Source: Colwellia sp.
Lineage (GTDB): Bacteria > Pseudomonadota > Gammaproteobacteria > Enterobacterales > Alteromonadaceae
Direction of reading: 5' to 3'
Length of the DNA: 64,000 bases
Assembly: GCA_020630795.1 (NCBI GenBank)
Contig: JAHDIK010000016.1
Coordinates: 1-64,000, forward strand
Both the position numbers and the translations under genes were made by a program. The notes beneath the pieces were generated by a model. It saw nothing but the letters and a program-made list of their open reading frames with translations. It was not told the DNA's origin and did not search any database. Positions 56,052 through 64,000 of the stretch are shown here, in pieces. The stretch's first letter is position 1; each line of letters starts with the position of its first letter.

Positions 56052-56366
56052 TTAAATTAATTCGTTATTAGATTTGAAAAAACGAACTTTTTTGCCGTCT
56101 TCAACTCTAAAACCAACACGATCTGCTTTACCCGTTGCTGGGTTAACAATCGCTATGTTGGAAACATGTAAAGGTGCTTCTTTCTCAACAATACCACCAG
56201 CTTGCTGTAACTGTGGTACAGGCTTAGTGTGCTTCTTGATTAAGTTGATACCTTCAACAAATACTTTGCTTTCTTCTACAAGAACTTTAGTAACTTTACC
56301 AGTTTTGCCCTTGTCTTTTCCTGCAAGTACGATTACTTCATCATCACGACGAATCTTAGATGCCAT
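56052..56366 (-). CDS. rplX: 50S ribosomal protein L24
   Basis: 104 residues. [26 protein letters not shown] is the KOW motif; [36 protein letters not shown] follows. L24 starts 50S assembly and lines the exit tunnel. 12 bp downstream of rplN. Confidence 0.98.
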   Translation of the reverse strand: MASKIRRDDEVIVLAGKDKGKTGKVTKVLVEESKVFVEGINLIKKHTKPVPQLQQAGGIVEKEAPLHVSNIAIVNPATGKADRVGFRVEDGKKVRFFKSNNELI

Positions 56367-56378
56367 TATCGTGACTCC

Positions 56379-56747
56379 TTATAGTACTTCTGGTGCAAGT
56401 GAAACTATTTTCATGAACTTTTCATTACGAAGTTCACGAGTCACAGGACCGAAAATACGAGTACCAATTGGTTGTAAGTTAGCATTTAACATTACAGCCG
56501 CGTTTTCGTCAAAACGAATTGAAGAACCATCCGTACGACGTACGCCCTTTTTAGTGCGCACCACTACCGCCGTAAGAACATCACCTTTTTTTACTTTACC
56601 GCGAGGAATTGCTTCCTTCACTGCAACTTTGATGATGTCACCTATGCGTGCGTAGCGACGGTGCGAGCCACCAAGGACCTTTATACACTGTACACGTCGA
56701 GCGCCACTATTATCAGCAACGTCAAGCTGTGATTGCATTTGGATCAT
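56379..56747 (-). CDS. rplN: 50S ribosomal protein L14
   Basis: 122 residues from ATG 56747 ([37 protein letters not shown]). A longer frame reaching 56798 adds 17 residues without homology, while GGAG lies 11 bp upstream of 56747. [23 protein letters not shown] ends it. It is the first gene of the spc operon, with a promoter in the 277-bp gap before rpsQ. Confidence 0.97.
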   Translation of the reverse strand: MIQMQSQLDVADNSGARRVQCIKVLGGSHRRYARIGDIIKVAVKEAIPRGKVKKGDVLTAVVVRTKKGVRRTDGSSIRFDENAAVMLNANLQPIGTRIFGPVTRELRNEKFMKIVSLAPEVL

Positions 56748-56836
56748 TAATTTGTGCTCCGCTATTATAAATTCAAGGCCAGAAATTTGACCCGTCACTG
56801 CCTTAATAACCCACCCATAGAATGAGCGGGCGCGAG

Positions 56837-56842
56837 ATTATA
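56837..56842 (-). promoter_or_regulatory. Likely spc-operon promoter -10
   Basis: TATAAT on the minus strand followed by a GC-rich discriminator (CTCGCGCC), about 90 bp before rplN. GC-rich discriminators are typical of promoters under stringent control. No good -35 is seen (TACCAC at 17 bp). An ACCACT/AGTGGT inverted repeat lies just upstream. Confidence 0.6.
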
Positions 56843-56971
56843 ACACCACTAAATAAAAAGTGGTACTTTATTTACACAATTACTTAATAACCTATTGCGT
56901 GTAAGCAATTTATATTGTGCAAAGAGTATTCAATTTCAAGTAGTAAGTAATAATAAAATGCTTAGGGCAAT

Positions 56972-57000
56972 AAAAAACGGCTCCCGAAGGAGCCGTTTTT
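56972..57000 (-). terminator. Terminator of the S10 operon
   Basis: 12-bp perfect stem AAAAACGGCTCC/GGAGCCGTTTTT with a CGAA loop, and a T-run on the minus strand. It lies 24 bp after rpsQ and separates the S10 from the spc operon. Confidence 0.92.
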
Positions 57001-57024
57001 AATAGTATCTATTTAAAGCTTAAA

Positions 57025-57276
57025 TTAAGCTTTAGTTACTACGTCAACCAATGTCCAGTTTTTAGACTTAGAAATTGGTGCACATTCACGAATAGTTACT
57101 ATATCACCAGCATTGCATTGGTTAGTTTCATCATGTGCTTTCAACTTAGTTGAACGCGTAATGAATTTACCATACATAGGGTGCTTTACACGACGCTCAA
57201 TCAGGACAGTGATAGACTTTTCCATTTTGTCACTGATAACACGACCTTGTAGTGTACGAACTTTAGCTTCGCTCAT
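57025..57276 (-). CDS. rpsQ: 30S ribosomal protein S17
   Basis: 83 residues. [75 protein letters not shown] matches S17 throughout (OB fold, 16S rRNA 5' domain). Last gene of the S10 operon; it overlaps the rpmC stop by one base. Confidence 0.98.
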   Translation of the reverse strand: MSEAKVRTLQGRVISDKMEKSITVLIERRVKHPMYGKFITRSTKLKAHDETNQCNAGDIVTIRECAPISKSKNWTLVDVVTKA

Positions 57277-57467
57277 TACTTACCTGCCTTTTCAGTTATG
57301 ATAGTCTTAACACGCGCGATATTACGGCGTACTTGTCTAAGCAAGTGAGTTTGTGCTAATTGACCTGTGCTTGCTTGCATGCGGTAGTTAAACTGCTCGC
57401 GAAGTAAGTTAAGTAATTCAGCGTTTAGCTCTTCAATGCTTTTTTCTTTAAGTTCACTAGCTTTCAT
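57276..57467 (-). CDS. rpmC: 50S ribosomal protein L29
   Basis: 63 residues. [57 protein letters not shown] is diagnostic of L29, at the tunnel exit beside L23, where trigger factor and SRP dock. Stop-start overlap with rplP (1 base). Confidence 0.98.
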   Translation of the reverse strand: MKASELKEKSIEELNAELLNLLREQFNYRMQASTGQLAQTHLLRQVRRNIARVKTIITEKAGK

Positions 57468-57880
57468 TACATCACCGTTCTAGTTACGAAGGTTGTTTTG
57501 AATGGTAGTTTAGCAGCCGCTAAAGCAAAAGCTTCACGTGCTAACTCTTCCGAAACACCTTCAATTTCATAAAGAACACGACCAGGAAGAATTTGGCATA
57601 CCCAATATTCTACTGAACCTTTACCTTTACCCATACGAACTTCTAATGGTTTTTTAGTAATTGGCTTATCAGGGAATACACGGATCCAGATTTTACCTTG
57701 ACGCTTAACGTGACGAGTCATTGCTCGACGAGCTGCTTCAATTTGACGTGCAGTCATACGACCACGTTCAACTGATTTCAACCCGTAAGTACCGAAGCTA
57801 ACAGCGCTACCAGTGTGTGAAAGACCACGGTTACGCAGTTTAAATTGCTTACGGAATTTAGTACGTTTTGGTTGTAACAT
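57467..57880 (-). CDS. rplP: 50S ribosomal protein L16
   Basis: 137 residues. [104 protein letters not shown]16 helps organise the A-site tRNA region. 11 bp downstream of rpsC. Confidence 0.98.
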   Translation of the reverse strand: MLQPKRTKFRKQFKLRNRGLSHTGSAVSFGTYGLKSVERGRMTARQIEAARRAMTRHVKRQGKIWIRVFPDKPITKKPLEVRMGKGKGSVEYWVCQILPGRVLYEIEGVSEELAREAFALAAAKLPFKTTFVTRTVM

Positions 57881-57891
57881 TACTTATTCCT

Positions 57892-58590
57892 CTACTTACT
57901 GCTCTTGCGGTTGTTCTTTCTTTTAGGCTTAGCAGCTGGTTGCTCTGCTTGTAATGGCATGTTGCCAATAATTTCGCCTTTAAAGATCCAAACTTTAACA
58001 CCGATAATACCATAGGTAGTATTAGCTTCAGCTGTTGCGTAGTCGATATCAGCACGTAAAGTGTGTAATGGTACACGACCTTCACGATACCATTCTGCAC
58101 GAGCGATTTCTGCTCCGCCTAAACGACCGCTAACTTGAACTTTAATACCCTTAGCACCTAAACGCATAGCGTTTTGTACAGCACGCTTCATAGCGCGACG
58201 GAACATAACACGACGTTCTAATTGACTAGTGATACTCTCAGCAACTAACTGCGCATCCATTTCTGGCTTACGTACTTCAGCAATGTTGATTTGAGCTGGA
58301 ACACCAGCAATTTTTGATACTTGTAAACGTAATTTTTCTACGTCTTCGCCTTTCTTACCGATAACAACACCTGGACGAGCCGTGTGAATTGTTACGCGGA
58401 TAGATTTAGCTGGACGTTCAATTACAACTTTCGATAATGATGCACGTTTTAACTTTTCAGTTAAGTATGCACGTACCAAATGGTCACCGTGCAAATTAGC
58501 AGCAAAATCTTTGTTACTTGCAAACCAAGTAGACGCGAAAGGTTTAGTGATACCTAGGCGTATACCGTTTGGATGTACTTTTTGACCCAT
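57892..58590 (-). CDS. rpsC: 30S ribosomal protein S3
   Basis: 232 residues. [23 protein letters not shown] opens it. A KH domain ([27 protein letters not shown]) and the C-terminal [52 protein letters not shown] segment follow. S3 lines the mRNA entry channel. A basic C-terminal tail ([12 protein letters not shown]) extends beyond the core. Confidence 0.98.
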   Translation of the reverse strand: MGQKVHPNGIRLGITKPFASTWFASNKDFAANLHGDHLVRAYLTEKLKRASLSKVVIERPAKSIRVTIHTARPGVVIGKKGEDVEKLRLQVSKIAGVPAQINIAEVRKPEMDAQLVAESITSQLERRVMFRRAMKRAVQNAMRLGAKGIKVQVSGRLGGAEIARAEWYREGRVPLHTLRADIDYATAEANTTYGIIGVKVWIFKGEIIGNMPLQAEQPAAKPKRKNNRKSSK

Positions 58591-58601
58591 ACTAATATCT
58601 C

Positions 58602-58934
58602 CTAGCTATCTGATACAATCACAGTGATGTGGCTTGTACGCTTAATTATGCGATCGGCACGACCTTTCGCACGAGGTCTAATACGCTTCATTGTTGGACC
58701 ATCGTCAACCATAATGGTTTTAACGATTAGTTCATCAATATCTGCACCTTCGTTATGCTCAGCGTTAGCAATTGCTGAATCAAGAACTTTTTTAACTAAA
58801 ACAGCAGCTGATTTGTTGCTGTAGTTTAAAATTTCAAGCGCTTTTTCAACGTGTAAGCCGCGGATTTGATCCACAACTAAACGTGCTTTTTGAGCAGAAC
58901 CACGGGCAAATTTATGTTTAGCAATAGCTTCCAT
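58602..58934 (-). CDS. rplV: 50S ribosomal protein L22
   Basis: 110 residues. [67 protein letters not shown] and the [21 protein letters not shown] end form the tunnel-lining L22 with its beta-hairpin near the macrolide site. 11 bp upstream spacing from rpsS. Confidence 0.98.
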   Translation of the reverse strand: MEAIAKHKFARGSAQKARLVVDQIRGLHVEKALEILNYSNKSAAVLVKKVLDSAIANAEHNEGADIDELIVKTIMVDDGPTMKRIRPRAKGRADRIIKRTSHITVIVSDS

Positions 58935-58945
58935 TTAATTTCCCC

Positions 58946-59221
58946 TTATCTTTTCGCTTTCTTATCCGCGACATGGCCACGGTAAGTACGAGTTGGTGCA
59001 AATTCTCCTAATTTGTGACCGATCATTTCATCAGTTACAAATACAGGTACGTGTTGACGGCCATTATGGACAGCTATGGTCAATCCGATCATGTTAGGAA
59101 TGATCATTGAACGACGGGACCAAGTTTTAATTGGCTTTTTATTCCCGCTTTCCAGAGCTTTCTCTACCTTCGTCAACAAGTGCAGGTCAATAAATGGACC
59201 TTTCTTGAGAGAACGTGGCAT
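58946..59221 (-). CDS. rpsS: 30S ribosomal protein S19
   Basis: 91 residues. [22 protein letters not shown] and [31 protein letters not shown] sequence identify S19, which forms the head with S13 and contacts the A-site. 26 bp downstream of rplB. Confidence 0.98.
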   Translation of the reverse strand: MPRSLKKGPFIDLHLLTKVEKALESGNKKPIKTWSRRSMIIPNMIGLTIAVHNGRQHVPVFVTDEMIGHKLGEFAPTRTYRGHVADKKAKR

Positions 59222-59247
59222 GGTGAATCCTCTTTACTTAGTTAGTA

Positions 59248-60072
59248 CTATTTAGTACGACGACGTACGATAAACTTATCAGTACGCTTGTTTGAACGAG
59301 TCTTGTAACCCTTAGTTGGTACACCCCAAGGTGATACCGGATGACGACCGCCTGAAGTTTTACCTTCACCACCACCGTGTGGATGGTCTACTGGGTTCAT
59401 GGCAACACCACGAACTGTAGGACGAACACCGCGCCATCTTGATGCACCTGCTTTACCCAATGAGCGAAGCATGTGTTCAGAGTTACCAATTTCACCTAAT
59501 GTAGCACGACAATCAGACTCAATTTTACGCATTTCACCAGAACGAAGACGTAAAGTTACGTAAGCTCCATCTTTAGCTACTAACTGAGCGTAAGCACCAG
59601 CAGCACGTGCGATTTGAGCACCTTTGCCTGGCTTAAGTTCAATTGCGTGTACAACACTACCTAATGGAGTATTGCGAAGTGGTAATGTGTTACCTGCTTT
59701 AATTGGAGCATCAACACCAGACTGGATTTGATCACCAGCTTTTAAGCCTTTAGGGGCTAAGATGTAACGACGCTCACCATCTGCATATAAAACTAATGCG
59801 ATGTTAGCAGTACGGTTTGGATCATATTCCAAACGTTCTACTTTTGCAGGGATACCGTCTTTATTACGTTTGAAGTCAATCATACGGTAATGATGCTTAT
59901 GACCACCACCAATGTGACGAACTGTAATACGACCGTTGTTGTTACGACCACCTGACTTAGACTTAGTGTCTAATAATGGTGCGTAAGGCTTACCTTTATG
60001 CAACTCAGAGTTAACCACTTTAACTAAGTGGCGACGACCCGGAGAAGTAGGTTTACATTTTACTATAGCCAT
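59248..60072 (-). CDS. rplB: 50S ribosomal protein L2
   Basis: 274 residues. [82 protein letters not shown] and the C-terminal [29 protein letters not shown] with the His important for peptidyl transferase. 11 bp downstream of rplW. Confidence 0.98.
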   Translation of the reverse strand: MAIVKCKPTSPGRRHLVKVVNSELHKGKPYAPLLDTKSKSGGRNNNGRITVRHIGGGHKHHYRMIDFKRNKDGIPAKVERLEYDPNRTANIALVLYADGERRYILAPKGLKAGDQIQSGVDAPIKAGNTLPLRNTPLGSVVHAIELKPGKGAQIARAAGAYAQLVAKDGAYVTLRLRSGEMRKIESDCRATLGEIGNSEHMLRSLGKAGASRWRGVRPTVRGVAMNPVDHPHGGGEGKTSGGRHPVSPWGVPTKGYKTRSNKRTDKFIVRRRTK

Positions 60073-60083
60073 TTTAACTGCTC

Positions 60084-60386
60084 CTATGATTCCGCGCCGA
60101 CGAAGTCGATGTCGCTGCCTTCAGCAAGAGTTACGTAAGCTTTCTTCCAGTCGTTACGACGACCAAGACGAGCACCAGTGCGCTTAACCTTACCTTTAAC
60201 ATTTAGTGTGCGAACACCTTCAACAGAAACTTCAAAAAGTTTCTCTACGGCAGCTTTGATTTCAGCTTTAGTAGCAGTAGTAGCAACTTTGAAAACAACC
60301 GTGTTGTTTGCTTCAGCAGCCATAGTGCTTTTCTCAGAAATGTTTGGCGCTAAAAGCACCTTCAACAAACGTTCTTCGTTTATCAT
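60084..60386 (-). CDS. rplW: 50S ribosomal protein L23
   Basis: 100 residues. [67 protein letters not shown] is typical of L23 at the tunnel exit, the docking site of trigger factor. Its start overlaps the rplD stop by 4 bp. Confidence 0.98.
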   Translation of the reverse strand: MINEERLLKVLLAPNISEKSTMAAEANNTVVFKVATTATKAEIKAAVEKLFEVSVEGVRTLNVKGKVKRTGARLGRRNDWKKAYVTLAEGSDIDFVGAES

Positions 60387-60988
60387 GATAACATCTCCTC
60401 AATTTGCTTAACTGCAGTAGCAGTCATCAAAACTTTTTCGAAACCAACTAAACTAACTGGGTCAATACCGTCTACATCACGAACGTCAACTTTATATAAG
60501 TTACGTGCTGATAAGAACAAGTTCTCATCAACTTCTGGAGTAACGATTAATACGTCTTTTAACTCCAAACCGTTAAGCTTAGCTACTAACTCTTTAGTTT
60601 TTGGTGTTTCAACAGCAAAATTTTCTACCACTACTAAGCGTTCTTGACGAACTAACTCAGATAAGATGCTAGCAATAGCACCACGGTACATTTTACGGTT
60701 AACTTTTTGGCTATGATCTTGAGGTTTAGCAGCGAATGTTACGCCACCAGAACGCCAAATTGGACCACGAGTTGTACCAGCACGAGCACGGCCAGTACCT
60801 TTTTGACGCCAAGGCTTCTTGCCGCCACCGCTAACTTCTGAACGAGTTTTTTGAGCGCGAGTACCTGCACGAGCACCTGCTGCATATGCAACAACTACTT
60901 GGTGTACTAGTGCTTCATTAAACTCACGTCCAAAAGTTGTTTCAGAAACTTGAAGAGCGCCTGAAGCGTCTTTTAATGCTAATTCCAT
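60383..60988 (-). CDS. rplD: 50S ribosomal protein L4
   Basis: 201 residues from ATG 60988 ([35 protein letters not shown]); GTG 60991 is the alternative. [52 protein letters not shown] forms the tunnel loop. In E. coli L4 represses its own operon through the S10 leader. Confidence 0.98.
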   Translation of the reverse strand: MELALKDASGALQVSETTFGREFNEALVHQVVVAYAAGARAGTRAQKTRSEVSGGGKKPWRQKGTGRARAGTTRGPIWRSGGVTFAAKPQDHSQKVNRKMYRGAIASILSELVRQERLVVVENFAVETPKTKELVAKLNGLELKDVLIVTPEVDENLFLSARNLYKVDVRDVDGIDPVSLVGFEKVLMTATAVKQIEEMLS

Positions 60989-61005
60989 CACAAATCTCCC
61001 GGACG

Positions 61006-61644
61006 TTAGGCTTTAACAGCTGGTTTAATGATTACGTTACCGTTGATTGCGCCCGGAACTGCACCTTTAATAAGAAGCAAGTTACGTTCAGCGTCAACGC
61101 GAACCAATTCAAGGTTTTGCGTAGTTACTTTCGCAGCACCCATGTGACCAGACATTTTTTTGCCTTTAAATACGCGACCTGGTGTTTGACACTGGCCGAT
61201 AGAACCGTTTGAACGGTGAGAGATAGAGTTACCGTGAGTAGCATCTTGCATTGAGAAATTCCAACGCTTAATACCACCTTGGAAACCTTTACCTTTCGAA
61301 GTTCCGGTTACGTCTACTAATTTCGTGTCGTTGAATAACTCAACAGTGATTTCACTGCCAGTTTCAAGACCTTCACCTTCGTTTTCGTTTAAGCGGAATT
61401 CCCACAGGCCACGACCTGCTTCGATACCAGCTTTAGCGAAATGTCCGGCTGTTGGCTTGTTAATACGATTAGCTTTTTTGCTACCCGTAGTAACTTGAAG
61501 CGCTGAATAACCATCATTGTCAACAGTTTTAACCTGAGCAACACGGTTCGCTTCAACTTCTAGGACGGTTACAGGAGTAGATACACCATCTTCTGTGAAG
61601 ATGCGAGTCATACCCACTTTACGTCCAACTAGACCTATAGTCAT
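61006..61644 (-). CDS. rplC: 50S ribosomal protein L3
   Basis: 212 residues from ATG 61644 ([29 protein letters not shown]), with AGGAG 9 bp upstream; a longer frame to 61695 lacks homology. [42 protein letters not shown] contains the conserved loop with the Gln that is methylated by PrmB in E. coli. 13 bp after rpsJ. Confidence 0.98.
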   Translation of the reverse strand: MTIGLVGRKVGMTRIFTEDGVSTPVTVLEVEANRVAQVKTVDNDGYSALQVTTGSKKANRINKPTAGHFAKAGIEAGRGLWEFRLNENEGEGLETGSEITVELFNDTKLVDVTGTSKGKGFQGGIKRWNFSMQDATHGNSISHRSNGSIGQCQTPGRVFKGKKMSGHMGAAKVTTQNLELVRVDAERNLLLIKGAVPGAINGNVIIKPAVKA

Positions 61645-61657
61645 GTTAAAACTCCTA

Positions 61658-62138
<481 letters not shown>

Positions 62139-62146
62139 GAGCGCGT

Positions 62147-62174
62147 ATTATACATAAGTACGTTTTGTATGCAA
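62147..62174 (-). promoter_or_regulatory. S10-operon promoter
   Basis: TTGCAT (-35), 16-bp spacer and TATAAT (-10) on the minus strand, followed by a GC-rich discriminator (ACGCGC). It fits a strong, stringently controlled sigma-70 promoter. Confidence 0.8.
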
Positions 62175-62406
62175 GTAAAATACATTCTTTATTATCATTA
62201 CTGTATAAATAGATTTGACATTACGTCTATGGGGTACTCGCATATATGCTAGCTGTCATTTAAATCCACATTAATTCCCCAAACTGAGTTATCACTTATC
62301 TATATATAAGCTAGATTTATTTATACGCCCGCCATATTTCACCAATACAATCCTACTATTTTCTAGTGTTCACTAATTTTTTATATAGATCTTTTTTTAG
62401 TAGTGG

Positions 62407-62412
62407 TATACT
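62407..62412 (+). promoter_or_regulatory. Likely -10 of the EF-G2 gene promoter
   Basis: TATACT preceded by TGG (extended -10-like) and followed by CGCGCGC, a GC-rich discriminator. It lies about 58 bp upstream of the gene start. The -35 is poor. Confidence 0.55.
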
Positions 62413-62470
62413 CGCGCGCAAATTTTCAACAATTCCACTTTTTTAGTAGAACTTAAAATAGAGTAAAGTA

Positions 62471-64000
62471 ATGGCAGATTTAGCTAAATACAGAAATATA
62501 GGTATCTTCGCTCACGTTGATGCTGGTAAAACAACGACAACTGAACGTATTTTGAAACTTACAGGTATGATCCATAAAATTGGTGAAGTACATGATGGTG
62601 AATCAACAACTGATTTCATGGAACAAGAAGCTGAGCGCGGTATTACTATCCAATCTGCTGCTGTTACATGTGAGTGGAAAAAGCACCGTTTCAACGTTAT
62701 CGATACTCCTGGTCACGTTGACTTCACAGTTGAAGTATACCGTTCATTAAAAGTTCTTGATGGTGGTATCGGTGTATTCTGTGGTTCTGGTGGTGTTGAG
62801 CCTCAATCAGAAACTAACTGGCGTTACGCTAACGACTCTAAAGTAGCTCGCTTAATTTTCGTTAACAAGTTAGACCGTTTAGGTGCAAACTTCTACCGTG
62901 TTAAAGACCAAGTAGAAAACGTACTTGGTGCTCGTTCTCTAGTAATGACTTTACCAATTGGTGAAGAAGATGATTTCGTAGGTGTTGTAGATGTTCTATC
63001 TCAAAAAGCATACATCTGGGATGATTCAGGCCAACCTGAAAACTACAAAGTAGAAGATATTCCAGCAGATATGGTTGACGATGCTGCAGCTTACCGTGAA
63101 GAAATGATTGAAACGGCATTAGAAGCAGACGAAGAATTATTAATGGAATACCTTGAAGGTGAATTAACTCCTACAGAAGAGCAAATTAAAGCATGTATCC
63201 GTAAAGGTACAAACGAGCTAATGTTCTTCCCTACATACTGTGGTTCTGCATTCAAAAACAAAGGTATGCAACTTCTTCTTGATGCTGTTGTTGATTACTT
63301 ACCATCTCCAACTGAAGTACCACCTCAACCATTAACTGATGAAGAAGGTGAACCAACTGGTGAATTCGCTTTAGTTGATGCAGACGAACCATTCCGTGCA
63401 TTAGCATTTAAGATAATGGATGACCGTTTCGGTGCACTTACTTTCGTACGTGTATACTCTGGTACACTTAATAAAGGTGATACTGTTCTTAACTCATTCA
63501 CAGGTAAAACTGAGCGTATTGGCCGTATGGTTGAAATGCAAGCTGAAGATCGTACTGAACTTACATCTGCTCAAGCAGGTGACATACTAGCTATTGTTGG
63601 TATGAAGAACGTTCAAACAGGTCACACGTTATGTGATGTTAAAAACCCATGTACTCTTGAAGCGATGGTATTCCCAGAACCAGTAATTTCAATCGCTGTT
63701 GCACCTAAAGACAAAGGTGGTTCTGAGAAAATGGGTGTTGCAATTGGTAAAATGGTTGCAGAAGATCCTACATTTAAAGTTGAAACTGACGAAGATTCAG
63801 GTGAAACAATTCTACGTGGTATGGGTGAATTGCACTTAGATATCAAGGTAGATATTCTTAAGCGTACATACGGTGTTGATTTGGTTGTTGGTAAGCCACA
63901 AGTTGCTTACCGTGAAACTATCACACAAGCAATTGAAGATTCGTACACACATAAGAAACAATCAGGTGGTTCTGGACAATTCGGTAAAATTGATTACCGC
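62471..64000 (+). CDS. fusA2: Elongation factor G 2 (partial, runs off the window)
   Basis: The first 510 codons of an EF-G, open to the right edge. G-domain motifs are [12 protein letters not shown] (residues 14-25), [35 protein letters not shown]. Domain II (about 310 on) follows with [24 protein letters not shown]. The [19 protein letters not shown] and VNKLDRLG variants differ from canonical EF-G and fit the second EF-G (FusB/EF-G2) of marine gammaproteobacteria. EF-Gs catalyse translocation and ribosome recycling; the special role of EF-G2 is not settled. It is divergent from the S10 operon; no tuf or rpsG adjoins. Confidence 0.88.
   Translation, partial: MADLAKYRNIGIFAHVDAGKTTTTERILKLTGMIHKIGEVHDGESTTDFMEQEAERGITIQSAAVTCEWKKHRFNVIDTPGHVDFTVEVYRSLKVLDGGIGVFCGSGGVEPQSETNWRYANDSKVARLIFVNKLDRLGANFYRVKDQVENVLGARSLVMTLPIGEEDDFVGVVDVLSQKAYIWDDSGQPENYKVEDIPADMVDDAAAYREEMIETALEADEELLMEYLEGELTPTEEQIKACIRKGTNELMFFPTYCGSAFKNKGMQLLLDAVVDYLPSPTEVPPQPLTDEEGEPTGEFALVDADEPFRALAFKIMDDRFGALTFVRVYSGTLNKGDTVLNSFTGKTERIGRMVEMQAEDRTELTSAQAGDILAIVGMKNVQTGHTLCDVKNPCTLEAMVFPEPVISIAVAPKDKGGSEKMGVAIGKMVAEDPTFKVETDEDSGETILRGMGELHLDIKVDILKRTYGVDLVVGKPQVAYRETITQAIEDSYTHKKQSGGSGQFGKIDYR

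Noticed and set aside
56379..56798. Extended N-terminus of L14
   Set aside because: The 17 extra residues have no L14 homology, and the ribosome site fits the inner ATG at 56747.

Overview
The window is chromosomal DNA of an AT-rich marine gammaproteobacterium. The evidence is the E. coli-like order of the alpha, spc and S10 ribosomal operons, an E. coli-type S4-binding alpha-operon leader, the arginine succinyltransferase genes, a gammaproteobacterial EF-G2, a secreted GH117 enzyme for agar oligosaccharides and an integron-type integrase. The gene mix resembles Alteromonadales such as Colwellia, Thalassotalea or Psychrosphaera; the genus is inference.

Positions 1-22100 are accessory in character. 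They hold mostly minus-strand, small, single-domain genes: GST, cupin, MAPEG, ACT, GNAT, lipocalin, YbjQ, CHMI, DUF1059, DUF1330, NTF2-like, VOC, VanZ, amphi-Trp and several unknown membrane or secreted proteins. Notable items are a short YidC/Oxa1 paralogue behind two identical 13-bp palindromes, a four-gene operon (esterase, UbiA-type prenyltransferase, DUF1080, DUF924), a broken SRPBCC gene, and the lone GH117 enzyme. At 22.4 kb lies an integron integrase with a LexA box. Eight same-strand genes point away from it, but I see no attC sites.

Positions 23400-47200 are metabolic. They hold mpl-ubiX, a MOSC-ferredoxin fusion, the 5-oxoprolinase operon pxpABC, a nitrogen-assimilation block, a porin, pabA, an HDOD protein, astC-astA-astD-DUF1338, an OsmC protein and prkB. 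The nitrogen block has two units: narK plus a PP2C-phosphatase/kinase fusion, and nirBD. Each has its own sigma-54 -24/-12 promoter about 95-100 bp downstream of an NtrC-like inverted repeat, which points to induction by nitrogen limitation. No nitrate reductase is in the window. The porin downstream of nirBD has two perfect FNR-type boxes, suggesting oxygen control.

Positions 48200-62000 are the ribosomal protein block on the minus strand: S10 operon (rpsJ to rpsQ), spc operon (rplN to rpmJ, including secY) and alpha operon (rpsM to rplQ, including rpoA), each with a recognisable promoter or terminator. An EF-G2 gene is divergent from the S10 operon and runs off the right edge. The str-operon genes (rpsL, rpsG, tufA) are not next to rpsJ.

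No tRNA, rRNA, insertion sequence or CRISPR array was recognised. All functional calls come from reading motifs and overall similarity by eye; no database search was run.
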